From: a bacterium HR19
GTDB taxonomy: Bacteria; Calescibacteriota; Calescibacteriia; Calescibacteriales; Calescibacteriaceae
Direction: 5' to 3'
DNA length: 64,000 nt
Assembly (NCBI GenBank): GCA_002898315.1
Contig: BEHV01000007.1
Location: 58,933 to 122,932 of the forward strand
Shown here: one piece after another, positions 1 through 9,642 of the stretch
Numbering within the stretch: position 1 is the stretch's first letter
Layout: every line of letters starts with the position of its first letter
Translations under genes and position numbers: made by a program
Notes under the pieces: generated by a model
What the model was told of the DNA's origin: nothing
Databases searched by the model: none
What the model saw: the letters and a program-made list of their open reading frames with translations, nothing else

Positions 1-1
1 C

Positions 2-805
2 GCATGGGATGCCGGTGGAGGGATATTTGTTCTCAGCAAGTATAATCTTGACCTATCATCTGCTATATGGGAAGTTGTTGCTACTACATCTGGAAGAAGT
101 TTTATGGCTGTTGATACTTTGTCTGACGGAGTTGTTGTGGCTTTTGTAGAAGGTGGAAACTATGTTGTAAGAAAGTACACTCACTCTGGAAGTGTTGTGT
201 GGGCGACATCTTTCCCGAAAGCGGGCAACTATCAGCTGTGCTGGGTAAATTGTCTCAGAACAGAAAAAACAACCGGAGAAACTTTCTTATCTATTTATGA
301 AGATTATTTGTCAGGGCAGGACTATCAGAAGATTTTCAGAGTTTCCTCTTCTGGTGTTCTTCTTGGGAGCAAAACATTTTCAAACTGGGCTCTCGTTCCA
401 ATATATCCGCTTGGTACTTCAATATATGTGATAAGGAATTGGACATACCTTGAAATCTACGATCTCAATTTCAACCTTGTGAGGTCTTTGAATATATGCT
501 CTGATTTTTCTATGTGTGAATACTGGATAGTTGACCTTCATGTTTCAGGAGACAAAATTTTTGCTCTGGGTCAGTATAGTATATATAACGACAACTTTGA
601 ATGGGTAAAAGATTCTCTTGCCTTTTTAGTTTTTGACCTTGGATTTGGACTTAAATACTACAAGAATATAGGTGTTTCTTTGGAGAACATTGCAGAATAT
701 GGGTATGGAATATATTATTCGGTTGATTCTGTTTTCGTTGTTGGTGAATATCATCCTTCTTCTTCTGTGAGGTATCCGTTTGCTTTGAGGTATTACTTCA
801 AGTAA
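2..805 (+). CDS. Secreted-type beta-propeller-like hypothetical protein (5' end outside window)
   Basis: The frame is open from base 2, so the gene enters from the left and only its C-terminal 267 codons are visible; the Met codon at 104 is internal. The protein is rich in aromatic residues and beta strands. It has irregular repeats in which a hydrophobic strand and a V-x-G-D or similar turn are followed by Tyr/Trp-rich strands (for example around the motif LHVSGDKIFALG), as in propeller-fold extracellular proteins. No catalytic motif is visible. It ends tail to tail with argC, the two stops overlapping by 8 bases. The propeller assignment is inference from composition; the function is unknown. 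Confidence 0.55.
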   Translation, partial: AWDAGGGIFVLSKYNLDLSSAIWEVVATTSGRSFMAVDTLSDGVVVAFVEGGNYVVRKYTHSGSVVWATSFPKAGNYQLCWVNCLRTEKTTGETFLSIYEDYLSGQDYQKIFRVSSSGVLLGSKTFSNWALVPIYPLGTSIYVIRNWTYLEIYDLNFNLVRSLNICSDFSMCEYWIVDLHVSGDKIFALGQYSIYNDNFEWVKDSLAFLVFDLGFGLKYYKNIGVSLENIAEYGYGIYYSVDSVFVVGEYHPSSSVRYPFALRYYFK

Positions 806-1976
806 AAATTGGTGGAAGTTCCAGTCCCGCTTTTTCATCGTATCCGAATTTTATGTTCAAGTTCTGGACCGCCTGTCCGCTTGCTCCTTTGATAAGATTG
901 TCTAAAACGCTCACAAGCATGATTATGTTGTCTTTGCATCTTATTCCAACTCTTATGAAGTTTGTCCCTGTTACAGAGTAAATGTCTGGAAGTTCCTCGC
1001 CCCAGAAATCAAAGAAGAAGTTTTTCAGCGAGAAATTCTGATACTCTTCAAGTACTTTGTCGGGTTCGGGTTTTTCATCAAGTTTTATCCATATTGTTTC
1101 AAGAATTCCTCTTTTTGCTGGTATAAGTTGAGCTGTGAAATTTAAAGGTGGTGATATATCAAAAAGTTCTTTTAATTTTTCCTGCATTTCTGGCACGTGT
1201 CTGTGTTCAGACCATGCGTAGACCTTTATGTTTTCGGAAAGGTATGCGAGTGTAAGGTGTGGGAGCGCCTTTCTACCTGCCCCTGTGACTCCGCTTTTTG
1301 CATCAACTATAATCCACTCAATGATTAAACCTTGTTTTTTTGCGTAGTTAATAAGTGGTGCTGTTGCAAGAAGCGTGGCTGTTGGATAGCATCCCGGATT
1401 TGCTACGATTTCACTTCCCTTTATTTTTTCTCTGTAAAGCTCGGTAAGTCCATAAGCTGTTTTCTGTATAGCAGATGGTATTGCATGGTCAAAACTATAA
1501 ACTTTTTTATACTGTTCTACATCTTTGAACCTGAAATCTGGTGAGAGGTCTATGATAAAGCTTGATATTCCAAGCTCAACGATTCTTGATACTATTTTGT
1601 GAGCTTTGTTTTGTTCTGTGCAGAAAAATATGGCGTCAGAACCTTCTAATCTCTCTTCTGAAAATTTCTCTATTTTTGAAACTTTTTGAAGGTATTTTCT
1701 GAAAGAGGGTATTGCTCTGGTTATTTCAAGTTCTGTTTGCTCTTCTTTTTGTTTATCATCTTCTGATAGGGTGAGGAGTTGTATTTCATCAACGCATGGG
1801 TGGAGTGAAAGAATTTTTATCGTTTCTGCTCCTGTATATCCTCTTGGTCCAACGACCGAAATTTTCAGTTTATTTTTCTTTTCCTTGTTTTCATCTCCTT
1901 TTCCCATAAAACAAAAGGTAATTTTCTCTGTTGCTTCTTGCGGATTCATCAAAAAGGTATGGTGATTTTTTGGCAA
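798..1976 (-). CDS. argC: N-acetyl-gamma-glutamyl-phosphate reductase
   Basis: Catalyses the NADPH-dependent reduction of N-acetylglutamyl phosphate to the semialdehyde in arginine biosynthesis. The Rossmann motif VVGPRGYTGAE lies near residues 41-51, the catalytic Cys is in ANPGCYPTA (about residue 196), and the histidine-rich SEHRHVPEM follows further on. At 392 aa it is longer than usual (about 345). The first start is TTG at 1976; ATG codons at 1949 and 1907 would trim 9 or 23 residues, and no Shine-Dalgarno sequence favours any of them. No other arg gene is adjacent; argG lies about 2 kb away on the other strand. Confidence 0.93.
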   Translation of the reverse strand: MPKNHHTFLMNPQEATEKITFCFMGKGDENKEKKNKLKISVVGPRGYTGAETIKILSLHPCVDEIQLLTLSEDDKQKEEQTELEITRAIPSFRKYLQKVSKIEKFSEERLEGSDAIFFCTEQNKAHKIVSRIVELGISSFIIDLSPDFRFKDVEQYKKVYSFDHAIPSAIQKTAYGLTELYREKIKGSEIVANPGCYPTATLLATAPLINYAKKQGLIIEWIIVDAKSGVTGAGRKALPHLTLAYLSENIKVYAWSEHRHVPEMQEKLKELFDISPPLNFTAQLIPAKRGILETIWIKLDEKPEPDKVLEEYQNFSLKNFFFDFWGEELPDIYSVTGTNFIRVGIRCKDNIIMLVSVLDNLIKGASGQAVQNLNIKFGYDEKAGLELPPIFT

Positions 1977-2037
1977 ATTTTTCTAAAACTTCGGTATTTT
2001 CCCATCTGCAAGAATAATTGTGAGGTTGTACTTTTGA

Positions 2038-2475
2038 TTATCTTTTCTTCCACTGTTGGGTTTTTCTTGCTTTTCTTCTTCCGTACTTTTTCCTTTCAAC
2101 TTCTCTCGGGTCGCGAGTCAGGAGCCCGTGTAGCTTCAAAATTTTTCTCAGGTCCGGCTCCTTTTTGACAAGAGCTTTTGCTATTCCGTGAGCGACTGCC
2201 TGTGCTTGTGCAGATGGACCTCCACCCTCTACTGTTGCAAAAACAACATATTTTTCAGTTCTCTGTGTCAGTTCAAAAGGTCTTCTGACTACAATTTGCA
2301 GATACTTATCTTGAAAATATTTATCGTAAGGAATCCTGTTTATAAATATTTCATGGGTGGGATTAGGATTATTTTTTTGCCATATCCAGACCCTTGCAAC
2401 CGCTCTTTTTCTTGCTCCTCGTTCCGGAACTTCTCCTTTCGGAACCTTAACTTCAACTTTCTGAACTCCTATCAT
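2038..2475 (-). CDS. rpsI: 30S ribosomal protein S9
   Basis: Small-subunit protein whose C-terminal tail reaches the P-site tRNA. The conserved GGGPSAQAQAVAHGIAKAL and LLTRDPREVERKKYGRRKAR are present, and the protein ends in the basic QQWKKR. I prefer the ATG at 2475 (145 aa) to the TTG at 2484, because a TTAAAT hexamer sits 8 bases before it, like other starts here. In most bacteria rplM (L13) precedes rpsI directly; here the upstream gene is an unrelated secreted protein, so the pair is split. Confidence 0.96.
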   Translation of the reverse strand: MIGVQKVEVKVPKGEVPERGARKRAVARVWIWQKNNPNPTHEIFINRIPYDKYFQDKYLQIVVRRPFELTQRTEKYVVFATVEGGGPSAQAQAVAHGIAKALVKKEPDLRKILKLHGLLTRDPREVERKKYGRRKARKTQQWKKR

Positions 2476-2553
2476 ATCTTTCAATTTAAAATTGAATTCG
2501 CCTGAATTTTTATTTTTTCAGGTTTTTTATTGCGTTGCCTTGCGATTAAAAAA

Positions 2554-3420
2554 TCACTCAAGTGAAATTTTAATGTTCTGTCTTTTCCCCTCTCTTAATA
2601 TTTCAAACTCAACTGATTTCGCCTTTGATATTTCTTCTTGAAGTATTTCTATTCCCTTTTCGTTCTGAGTGCTTTTCCCGTTTACAGATATTATTATATC
2701 TCCCCTTTTTAATTTACCGTCTGATGGAGAACCTTTCCTGACATCAGATATTACTATTCCTTTTGATTTGAAAAACTCTTCAAGTTCGGGAGTTATAAGC
2801 TGGACAGAAAGTCCTGCCTTACCCCATATATCTTTTTCTGCTTCTGATTCAGGAACCTTTATTGATGCTTCAAGTATCTCTTTGCTTATGAATATTTTTG
2901 ATCCTGCTATCAGCGCAAGCGCTATTGCATCAGAAGGTCTTGAATCTATATATATAAATTTGTTCCCCTGTTTCAGTTTTATGAACGCATAATATGTGTT
3001 ATTTTTTATTTTGGTTATTTTGATTTTCTCTATTTTTCCTCCCAGCTTTTCAATGACAGATTTTGTCAGGTGGTGCGTGAGAGGTCTTGGAGGTTTTTCA
3101 CCTCTTAATGCCATATCAATTGACATCGCCTCTGCAAAACCTATCCATATAGGAACAAACCTGTTTCTGTTCTGAGTTGAAAGTATAACAACCGGTGTTC
3201 TTGAGAATCTGTCTAAAATCAAACCTTCTATCTTTGCCTCATATTCTTCTCCGCCTTCTTCTTTTTCTATGTCTCTCTCTTCTTGTTTTTCATCGCCCGT
3301 TTTTTCTGCTGATACATACGAGAACTTTTCTGCGCTTATACACGGACTCCTTATGATTGCCGAGATTGAAAATACATAGAAAGCTATTACTGCTGTGAGC
3401 TTAAATCTTGATTTTCTCAT
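2554..3420 (-). CDS. Secreted DUF151 (bifunctional-nuclease) domain protein with C-terminal PDZ domain
   Basis: 288 aa in three parts. Residues 1-30 form a signal peptide (Lys/Arg-rich start, hydrophobic core, Ala-Glu cleavage region), followed by a Glu/Lys-rich linker to about 60. Residues 60-200 match the DUF151 fold (VVILSTQNRNRFVPIWIG, then DSRPSDAIALAL), the family of bacterial and plant bifunctional nucleases. Residues 205-288 resemble a PDZ domain with a typical RKGSPSDGKLKRGDIIISVNG segment. Most DUF151 proteins I know are cytoplasmic and lack PDZ. Nuclease activity is not certain for the family, and an extracytoplasmic role here is inferred. Confidence 0.82.
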   Translation of the reverse strand: MRKSRFKLTAVIAFYVFSISAIIRSPCISAEKFSYVSAEKTGDEKQEERDIEKEEGGEEYEAKIEGLILDRFSRTPVVILSTQNRNRFVPIWIGFAEAMSIDMALRGEKPPRPLTHHLTKSVIEKLGGKIEKIKITKIKNNTYYAFIKLKQGNKFIYIDSRPSDAIALALIAGSKIFISKEILEASIKVPESEAEKDIWGKAGLSVQLITPELEEFFKSKGIVISDVRKGSPSDGKLKRGDIIISVNGKSTQNEKGIEILQEEISKAKSVEFEILREGKRQNIKISLE

Positions 3421-3462
3421 ATCTAAAAAAATTTAATGCGTGAGGAGAATTTTTGTTGTTTT

Positions 3463-3756
3463 TTAACGTTGTAAGATTTTACCCATAAAATTCTCTAAAT
3501 CTTTTGCGAGTTTAATATCTTTCTCGGTTATTCCGTTTTCGGAATGTGTCATCAGTTTTATCTTTATTCTTTTGTATCCAAATTCAACATCTGGATGATG
3601 AAAATGCGCCTCCGATATTCCTGCAATAAGATTTACAATAATCATCGTTTCTTTGAAGTTCTTCGTTTCTATATCTCTTACTATGTGTTTCCCATCATAA
3701 TACCAGTTCTTTATCTGCGATAACTCTTTTTCTATCTCCTCTTTTGTCATCACCAT
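3463..3756 (-). CDS. phhB: Pterin-4-alpha-carbinolamine dehydratase family protein
   Basis: 97 aa, full length for the family. The signature is visible as HFHHPDVEFGYKRIKIKLMTHSENGITEKDIKLA, broken here only by family-typical substitutions, with the catalytic histidine pair in HHPD and a later TH. The enzyme dehydrates 4a-hydroxytetrahydropterin or, in bacteria lacking phenylalanine hydroxylase, may serve molybdopterin metabolism or regulation. No phhA is visible. A TACATT hexamer stands 9 bases before the start. Confidence 0.9.
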   Translation of the reverse strand: MVMTKEEIEKELSQIKNWYYDGKHIVRDIETKNFKETMIIVNLIAGISEAHFHHPDVEFGYKRIKIKLMTHSENGITEKDIKLAKDLENFMGKILQR

Positions 3757-3876
3757 AACAGATTTAATGTATTCAAGTTGTTTTTGAATTTTTGAATTTC
3801 ATTTTTGTTTCCTGCTTTTGCGGACTAAATTTCTGTGCTTCTCAACAATATCTCCTTATAAATTACTTTTCAGCTT

Positions 3877-5049
3877 ATGAAGAAGGTTGTTTTGGCTTAT
3901 TCTGGGGGACTTGACACTTCTGCGGTTTTAGTTTACCTCAGGAAAAAAAATTACAAAGTTATAGCTTTTTGCGCAGATATAGGACAGAATGAAAACTTTG
4001 AAGAAGTTAAAAAAAGAGCTATTGAGTTAGGAGCAGAAAAAGTTATAGTGGAGGACCTGAAAAACATCTTCGCAAAAGAATACATCTTCCCCATGCTCAG
4101 AGCAAATGCTGAATATGAGGGATACCTTCTTGGAACCGCAATAGCAAGACCTCTGATAGCGAAAAGGCAGGTTGAAATAGCTCTTGAAGAAAAAGCCGAC
4201 GCATTAGCTCACGGAGCAACAGGAAAAGGAAATGACCAGATAAGGTTTGAACTCACATATATGAGGTTCGCTCCTCATCTTGAAATCATAGCTCCTTGGA
4301 GAGAGTGGAACTTCAAATCAAGAAAAGACCTCGTTGAATTCCTGAAAAAAGAAGGTTTTGAAATAAGCTACGAAGAAAAACAGTATAGTGTAGATGAAAA
4401 TCTCATGCATACAAGCTTTGAGGGAGGAATAATAGAAGATATTGAAAAGCCATATCCAGACCATATCTTCAAAAAGGTTGTGCCTCCCGAAAAAGCAAAA
4501 GATGATGGAGATATTGTTGAAATATTCTTTCAGAACGGAGACCCCATATATTTGAACGGTGAAAAATACGAACCCTATGAGCTGATAGCACACCTTAACG
4601 ATATAGCAGGAAAAAATGGAATAGGAATAAGAGATGTTGTGGAAACACGAGCAAACGGTCTCAAATCAAGAGGAATTTATGAGACACCAGGAGTGGAAAC
4701 AATAATCTTTGCAAGAAAATCTCTTGAAGCAATCTGCCTTGACTACAATGTAAGAAGAATATCTCAGATTTTAGCTCCTCTTTACTCCGAACTTGTTTAT
4801 AAAGGATTCTGGTTCTCCCCAGAAAGAGAAATGCTCCAGTTTTTCTTTGATAAAGTTTCTGAAAGAATAACCGGAAAAGTAGTCCTCAAGCTATATAAAG
4901 GGAATTTCAAAATTCTTTCAAGGAACTCTCCTTACTCTCTTTATAAAAAAGAAGCGGTGAGCTTTGAGACATCTGGAGAACTCGTTAAATGGGCAGAAGG
5001 TTTTATAAGAACGATGGGACTTCGTTTTCTGGTAAATCCAGAAAGATAA
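3877..5049 (+). CDS. argG: Argininosuccinate synthase
   Basis: Condenses citrulline and aspartate with ATP to give argininosuccinate. The N-terminal PP-loop YSGGLDTS is at residues 8-15, and the ATP/citrulline motifs THGATGKGNDQ-like (AHGATGKGNDQIRFE) and the DLVEFLKKEGF segment are present. At 390 aa it is normal in length. The ATG at 3877 has no Shine-Dalgarno sequence but has TATAAA 14 bases upstream (3857-3862). It stands alone, without argH or argF. Confidence 0.97.
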   Translation: MKKVVLAYSGGLDTSAVLVYLRKKNYKVIAFCADIGQNENFEEVKKRAIELGAEKVIVEDLKNIFAKEYIFPMLRANAEYEGYLLGTAIARPLIAKRQVEIALEEKADALAHGATGKGNDQIRFELTYMRFAPHLEIIAPWREWNFKSRKDLVEFLKKEGFEISYEEKQYSVDENLMHTSFEGGIIEDIEKPYPDHIFKKVVPPEKAKDDGDIVEIFFQNGDPIYLNGEKYEPYELIAHLNDIAGKNGIGIRDVVETRANGLKSRGIYETPGVETIIFARKSLEAICLDYNVRRISQILAPLYSELVYKGFWFSPEREMLQFFFDKVSERITGKVVLKLYKGNFKILSRNSPYSLYKKEAVSFETSGELVKWAEGFIRTMGLRFLVNPER

Positions 5050-5059
5050 GTTTTCATCT

Positions 5060-5833
5060 TCACCTTGTCAATCTTATCAGACCTACGACTTCAAGAAACT
5101 TCAAGAGTGAAATGAAAAGAAGAATTGAACCGAAAATCTTTTTTATGGTTGATGGTTTTAGTTTTGTTGAACTTATGTATGAGCCAAGAAAAGCTCCAAG
5201 TATTACTGGGATAGAAAATTTAGCTATGCTGTAAATATCTGGTTTTATTTTTGTAGCTTGTCCTATGAAGCCAGAGATTGAATTTACAAGTATGAAAACT
5301 GCTCCTGCTGCTGATGCTTCTTTTTGATTCATAAATTTCATCTTCACAAGAAGAGGTATAAGAAATATGCCACCACCTATCCCGACTATTCCTGAAAAGA
5401 AGCCGATTGCAGAAGATAGAAAAAGAGCTATTAACCATTCAAGAAGACCCTTTTCCTCTACATCTTCTTTCTCTAATTTTTTTCTTTCAAAAAGCAAGCT
5501 TACTCCAACTGATACCAGAGTGATTATGAGAAGAATGTTGAAAGTTCTTTCTTGAACGATTACTTTTCCACCTAAAAATGATGCAGGGAATGAAAAGATG
5601 ATGAGGGGAATTGTCTTTTTGTTGAAGTTTCCAGACCTTATCCATATTATAGATGATGTTAGAGAAGATATTACGCTCAAAAATAGGGCTAATGATGGTA
5701 TAATTTTGTAGTCTATTTTCATCATAGAAAAGTAGGCGAGGAAAGCAGAAGCTCCGCCAAGTCCCGTTGATGAGTAAAAAAATGCGGTGATGAAAAATAC
5801 AAAAAGCCAGAATATAACTTCAAGATTGTGCAT
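5060..5833 (-). CDS. TauE/SafE (TSUP) family membrane permease
   Basis: 257 aa with about eight hydrophobic helices in two halves, each with a glycine-rich signature: SSTGLGGASAFLAYFSMM near residue 21 and GIVGIGGGIFLIPLLVKM near residue 150. TSUP permeases export or import sulfite, sulfonates and related small anions; the substrate here cannot be told. It is convergent with argG, with only 10 bases between the stops. Confidence 0.87.
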   Translation of the reverse strand: MHNLEVIFWLFVFFITAFFYSSTGLGGASAFLAYFSMMKIDYKIIPSLALFLSVISSLTSSIIWIRSGNFNKKTIPLIIFSFPASFLGGKVIVQERTFNILLIITLVSVGVSLLFERKKLEKEDVEEKGLLEWLIALFLSSAIGFFSGIVGIGGGIFLIPLLVKMKFMNQKEASAAGAVFILVNSISGFIGQATKIKPDIYSIAKFSIPVILGAFLGSYISSTKLKPSTIKKIFGSILLFISLLKFLEVVGLIRLTR

Positions 5834-5868
5834 ATACCAACATTTTTTAAAATTTGTATTAAAGCAAC

Positions 5869-7851
5869 ATGGCTTTTTCTGATAAATCCAAGAAGAAGGA
5901 GAAAACGAGTAATTTCAGATTAAAACTCTCCCTTTTTGTTTTTTCTGCTCTTATTTCTGGTTATATATTCAGGGCTTTTTATATATCTTTTTACTCAGGT
6001 AATCTGAAAAATATAGCGGAATCGCAGAAGAAAACCACAATAGTGCTGAAAGGTAAAAGAGGTGAAATCCTTTCATCTGAAAACGAAGTACTTGCAAAAG
6101 ATATCCCATCTTATTCACTATGGATAAATCCACTTTCAATATCAAGAGATGAAAAGAAAAGGGAAGCAGTTCTCATTATTGCAGGTAAGCTCGGAATAAA
6201 ACCATCGGAGCTTGAAAAAAAATTATCAAAAAAAACACACTTTATCTGGCTTAAAAGACAGCTTTCAGAACAAGAATTTGCGTCTGTTTCAGAAATCATA
6301 AAAAAATATGGACTTTCCGAACAAACCGTCGGTTTTATAAAAGAATGGAAAAGATTTTATCCCTACGGAGAGGTAACAGCTCATATCACAGGATTTACAA
6401 ATGTTGATTCCGAGGGTTTGAGTGGTCTTGAACTATACTACGATGATTATCTGAAAGGTAGTAAAGTAAAGCTAACAGTTCTCAAAGATGCGCTTGGAAG
6501 AATAATAATGAAAATGCCACCAGAAGAACCTCCAAAAGGCAACAAAATAAAAACGACAATAGATATTGATTTACAGCTTATTCTTTACAAAGAATTGAAG
6601 GAAGGGATTGAAAAGTTCAAAGCAAAGGGTGCTTTTGCTCTTGCTATGAGAGCAAGAACAGGAGAAATAATAGCCGCTGTTTCCTTCCCTACATATAACC
6701 CAAACATACATCAAGAAATAGCTGAATCACTTGAAAAAACAATTCTTGCTAACTTTTATCAGACCGTCTTTGAACCCGGCTCAACTTTCAAAGTTTTTAC
6801 TATCGCGGTTGCCCTTGAAGAAGAAATTGTGTCTCCAGATGATGTTTTTTACTGCCATGAAGGAGAATGGAAATTTCAGACAAAGGTTATAAATGATGTC
6901 AAAAAAATAGGATATGCTAATTTGGAGCAAATAATTGCTTACTCCTCAAATATATGTGCAGCTCAAATCGCCCTGATGATAGGTAAAAGAAAGTTCTGGT
7001 CATACCTTGATAAACTTGGCTTTGGGAAAAAAACTGGTATAGACCTTCCGGGAGAAGAAAGGGGGCTTTTCTGGCATTACTCCAAGTGGTATGATTTAGA
7101 CCTCGCCTCGCTGGGGTTTGGACATTTCATAGCTACTACACCAATGCAAATTATAGTTGCCTTCTCAGCTTTTGCAAATAACGGCTATGTGATAAAACCA
7201 TTTATTGTCAAGCAAATTATTTCTCCATTCGGCGATGTGATAGCCGAAACAAAAACAGAAATGAAAGATAAAGTGTTCTCTGAAAGAACTGTTCAGCTTA
7301 TGAAGAAGTTTTTGAGAGCAGTTGTACTATATGGAACAGGAAAGAGAGCTGAAATACCTTTATATTTATCTGCTGGAAAAACAGGAACATCAAAGAAAAT
7401 AGAAAACGGTGTTTATACTCAGAAGTATTTTGCTACTTTTTTGGGATTTGCTCCATACGATGACCCTGAGGTAATACTTTATGTGGGTTTTGACGAACCA
7501 TCGGGAGGTATGTATTACGGGGGAGAGGTTGCGGCTCCTGTTTTTTCTTCGTCTCTTCAAAAGTATTTTGCAAAGAAAATGGTTCCTCCTCCGGTTTCAA
7601 GTTCTGATATAGCTGAAAATCAAGATAAAATTCATTATCCAACTTATGTTTCTGATTTTTCAGATTTGCTGACTTTATCGGGTTCACATCAGGATTTTTC
7701 AGGTTCTCAAGATAAAAATAATTTGTCTCTGCATGATGTTTTGGATTCTCTTCAGAAGAAAGGTAAGCCAATAGTTATCAGAGGATACGGATTTGTTCAA
7801 AAAATAGAGGAAAAAGAAGATAAGATAGTCGTCTTTTTATCTCCGCAATGA
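5869..7851 (+). CDS. Penicillin-binding protein (FtsI/SpoVD-type transpeptidase) with C-terminal PASTA-like domain
   Basis: 660 aa. There is one N-terminal membrane helix (about residues 17-40) and a dimerisation region with the RGEILSSENEVLAKD motif near 64. The transpeptidase domain has the catalytic STFK at 305-308, SSN at 359-361 and KTGT at 504-507. The tail from about 620 (LHDVLDSLQKKGKPIVIRG, ending IVVFLSPQ) matches a single PASTA module. It cross-links peptidoglycan in the periplasm, most likely at the septum. No mra/fts/mur genes are near, so it lies outside the usual dcw cluster. The hexamer TATTAA ends about 8 bases before the ATG. Confidence 0.93.
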   Translation: MAFSDKSKKKEKTSNFRLKLSLFVFSALISGYIFRAFYISFYSGNLKNIAESQKKTTIVLKGKRGEILSSENEVLAKDIPSYSLWINPLSISRDEKKREAVLIIAGKLGIKPSELEKKLSKKTHFIWLKRQLSEQEFASVSEIIKKYGLSEQTVGFIKEWKRFYPYGEVTAHITGFTNVDSEGLSGLELYYDDYLKGSKVKLTVLKDALGRIIMKMPPEEPPKGNKIKTTIDIDLQLILYKELKEGIEKFKAKGAFALAMRARTGEIIAAVSFPTYNPNIHQEIAESLEKTILANFYQTVFEPGSTFKVFTIAVALEEEIVSPDDVFYCHEGEWKFQTKVINDVKKIGYANLEQIIAYSSNICAAQIALMIGKRKFWSYLDKLGFGKKTGIDLPGEERGLFWHYSKWYDLDLASLGFGHFIATTPMQIIVAFSAFANNGYVIKPFIVKQIISPFGDVIAETKTEMKDKVFSERTVQLMKKFLRAVVLYGTGKRAEIPLYLSAGKTGTSKKIENGVYTQKYFATFLGFAPYDDPEVILYVGFDEPSGGMYYGGEVAAPVFSSSLQKYFAKKMVPPPVSSSDIAENQDKIHYPTYVSDFSDLLTLSGSHQDFSGSQDKNNLSLHDVLDSLQKKGKPIVIRGYGFVQKIEEKEDKIVVFLSPQ

Positions 7852-7853
7852 AT

Positions 7854-8777
7854 TCAATCAAATGCTCCTACTATGTATTTTTCTGTAAGTTTGTTTGATG
7901 GATTTACAAAAATCTTCTGAGTTCTGTCGTATTCTATGAGTTCTCCAAAGTACATAAACATTGTGAAATCTGATATTCTTGCTGCTTGGCGTGGGCTATG
8001 TGTTACTATGATGATTGTTATGTTTTTTTTCAGTTCTACGAGGAGTTCTTCTATTTTAGCTGTAGATACCGGGTCAAGAGCAGATGTTGGTTCATCAAGT
8101 AAAAGTACATCTGGTTCTGTTGCTATTGCTCTTGCTATGCATAATCTCTGCTGCTGACCGCCTGAAAGTTTGTATGCGTTTTCTTTGAGTTTGTCTTTCA
8201 CCTCTTCCCACAGTGCAGCCATTTTTAGTGCTTTTTCTACTCTCTCATCTAACTCCTCTTTGCTTTTTATCCCGTTTATTCTGAGTCCGTACGCTACATT
8301 TTCATATATTGATTTTGGGAAAGGATTTGGTTTCTGGAAAACCATTCCAAACCTTCTTCTTATGATGTTGAGATTTTTTTTCTCCGATAGTATGTTTTTT
8401 CCATCAGGGTAAATTATTATCTCTCCTTCGTATTTTATGTCTGAGTATAGGTCGTGCATTCTGTTGAAGCATCTTAAAAATGTTGTTTTCCCGCATCCAG
8501 AAGGACCAATAACTGCGGTTATTTTTTTCTCATATATCTTCACTGATATGTTTTTTAAGATTTGGTTTTTCCCGTAGTAAAAGCTGAGATTTTTCACATC
8601 AAGTTTAACTCTGAGTTCATCTTCCTTCCTGCTTATTATCTCATATTCTTGATTTGGTTTTTGAGAACCAGAAGATGCTTTTTCGCTTTCTCTATATTCG
8701 GCTGTCCCAGAAGGAATTGAGCTGGAAGACCCTTCGTATTTTCCTTTTTTAGTTTCTGTTTCAGCGATTATCATCAT
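7854..8777 (-). CDS. pstB: Phosphate ABC transporter ATP-binding protein PstB
   Basis: ATPase of the high-affinity phosphate importer. Walker [10 protein letters not shown], the PstB-typical [28 protein letters not shown], signature LSGGQQQRL, Walker [12 protein letters not shown] and the C-terminal YIVGAFD are all present. It carries an extra Ser/Glu-rich N-terminal extension of about 50 residues before VKNLSFYYG. The start ATGA overlaps the stop of the upstream spermidine-synthase-like gene by 4 bases, implying coupled translation. pstS, pstC, pstA and phoU are not in the window, so this pstB is separated from its partners. Confidence 0.94.
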   Translation of the reverse strand: MMIIAETETKKGKYEGSSSSIPSGTAEYRESEKASSGSQKPNQEYEIISRKEDELRVKLDVKNLSFYYGKNQILKNISVKIYEKKITAVIGPSGCGKTTFLRCFNRMHDLYSDIKYEGEIIIYPDGKNILSEKKNLNIIRRRFGMVFQKPNPFPKSIYENVAYGLRINGIKSKEELDERVEKALKMAALWEEVKDKLKENAYKLSGGQQQRLCIARAIATEPDVLLLDEPTSALDPVSTAKIEELLVELKKNITIIIVTHSPRQAARISDFTMFMYFGELIEYDRTQKIFVNPSNKLTEKYIVGAFD

Positions 8778-9571
8778 AAATTGCTGGTTAGTGATTTTTC
8801 TATGTTTAAAAAAAGCCCCTTCAAAATGTTAATGTCTTTTTCTGTGAATTCAGATTTTTCTGAAAAAAATCTTCTCATCTTCTCCATTTTCTCTTGGATT
8901 TTTTCTGAATCCAAGTTTTCCTTCGAAGCGAAGATGATGTAGTTTGCTGATTCTGGATTCTTCACAACCTTCACATATCCAAAAAATCTTTGAAGCATTT
9001 CCTTTATATATAATGAGTCAACGGAAGAAGTGGTGTTTATAGTGGTTGTTTTTTCTGCCTTTTCATTAAGTAGTTTATATGTTTGGTTTTCAAAAACAAC
9101 CGATGGCAAAGATGCATCTGAAAAAACATCAATTATGATGTGGGAGAACTTTCTCTTTGAGAACGAAAGAAAATTTATAAAATCCGCTACAACAAAGTTA
9201 TGTTTTGGCATATCAAAATATCTCATTCCTGCTTTAAAAACTTCAATATCTATATCTACACTGAAAATTTTGATGTTCTTTTGTCCTAAGCATTTTATTA
9301 TTCTTGATATAGTTCCACCACCACCTCCTAATATTAAAAATGAGTCGTCTTCTTTGCTGAAAATCAGCGGTAAAATTGCACAAATATCCCAGTATGAGCC
9401 GGTGAGAACTCTTTTATCTTTGAAAAATAGCGAGTGTGTATTCCCTGAGTCATCTAAAATAAGCTTTCTCCGCTCTGTGTTTTCAATAACTTTTATCTTG
9501 TTGTATTCCGTTGTCTTCTGATAAATGACTCTTTCTTTATCGGGAAAAAGTTTTTCAAAAATGACTTTCAT
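8774..9571 (-). CDS. Spermidine-synthase-like SAM-binding-fold protein
   Basis: 265 aa with the Rossmann motif [15 protein letters not shown] (near residue 78), the acidic FSVDIDIEV and a later [12 protein letters not shown]. This is the pattern of polyamine-synthase-like methyltransferases. The canonical spermidine synthase D-S-x-D-P active site is absent (DVFSDA instead), so aminopropyl transfer is doubtful. It overlaps pstB by 4 bases and is probably co-transcribed with it. Confidence 0.72.
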   Translation of the reverse strand: MKVIFEKLFPDKERVIYQKTTEYNKIKVIENTERRKLILDDSGNTHSLFFKDKRVLTGSYWDICAILPLIFSKEDDSFLILGGGGGTISRIIKCLGQKNIKIFSVDIDIEVFKAGMRYFDMPKHNFVVADFINFLSFSKRKFSHIIIDVFSDASLPSVVFENQTYKLLNEKAEKTTTINTTSSVDSLYIKEMLQRFFGYVKVVKNPESANYIIFASKENLDSEKIQEKMEKMRRFFSEKSEFTEKDINILKGLFLNIEKSLTSNL

Positions 9572-9642
9572 CTCTGAACTGATTTTGCAATGTAAGGTAT
9601 AAAATAAAAATATAATTTATTTTTGATAGATGAGTGATTCTT

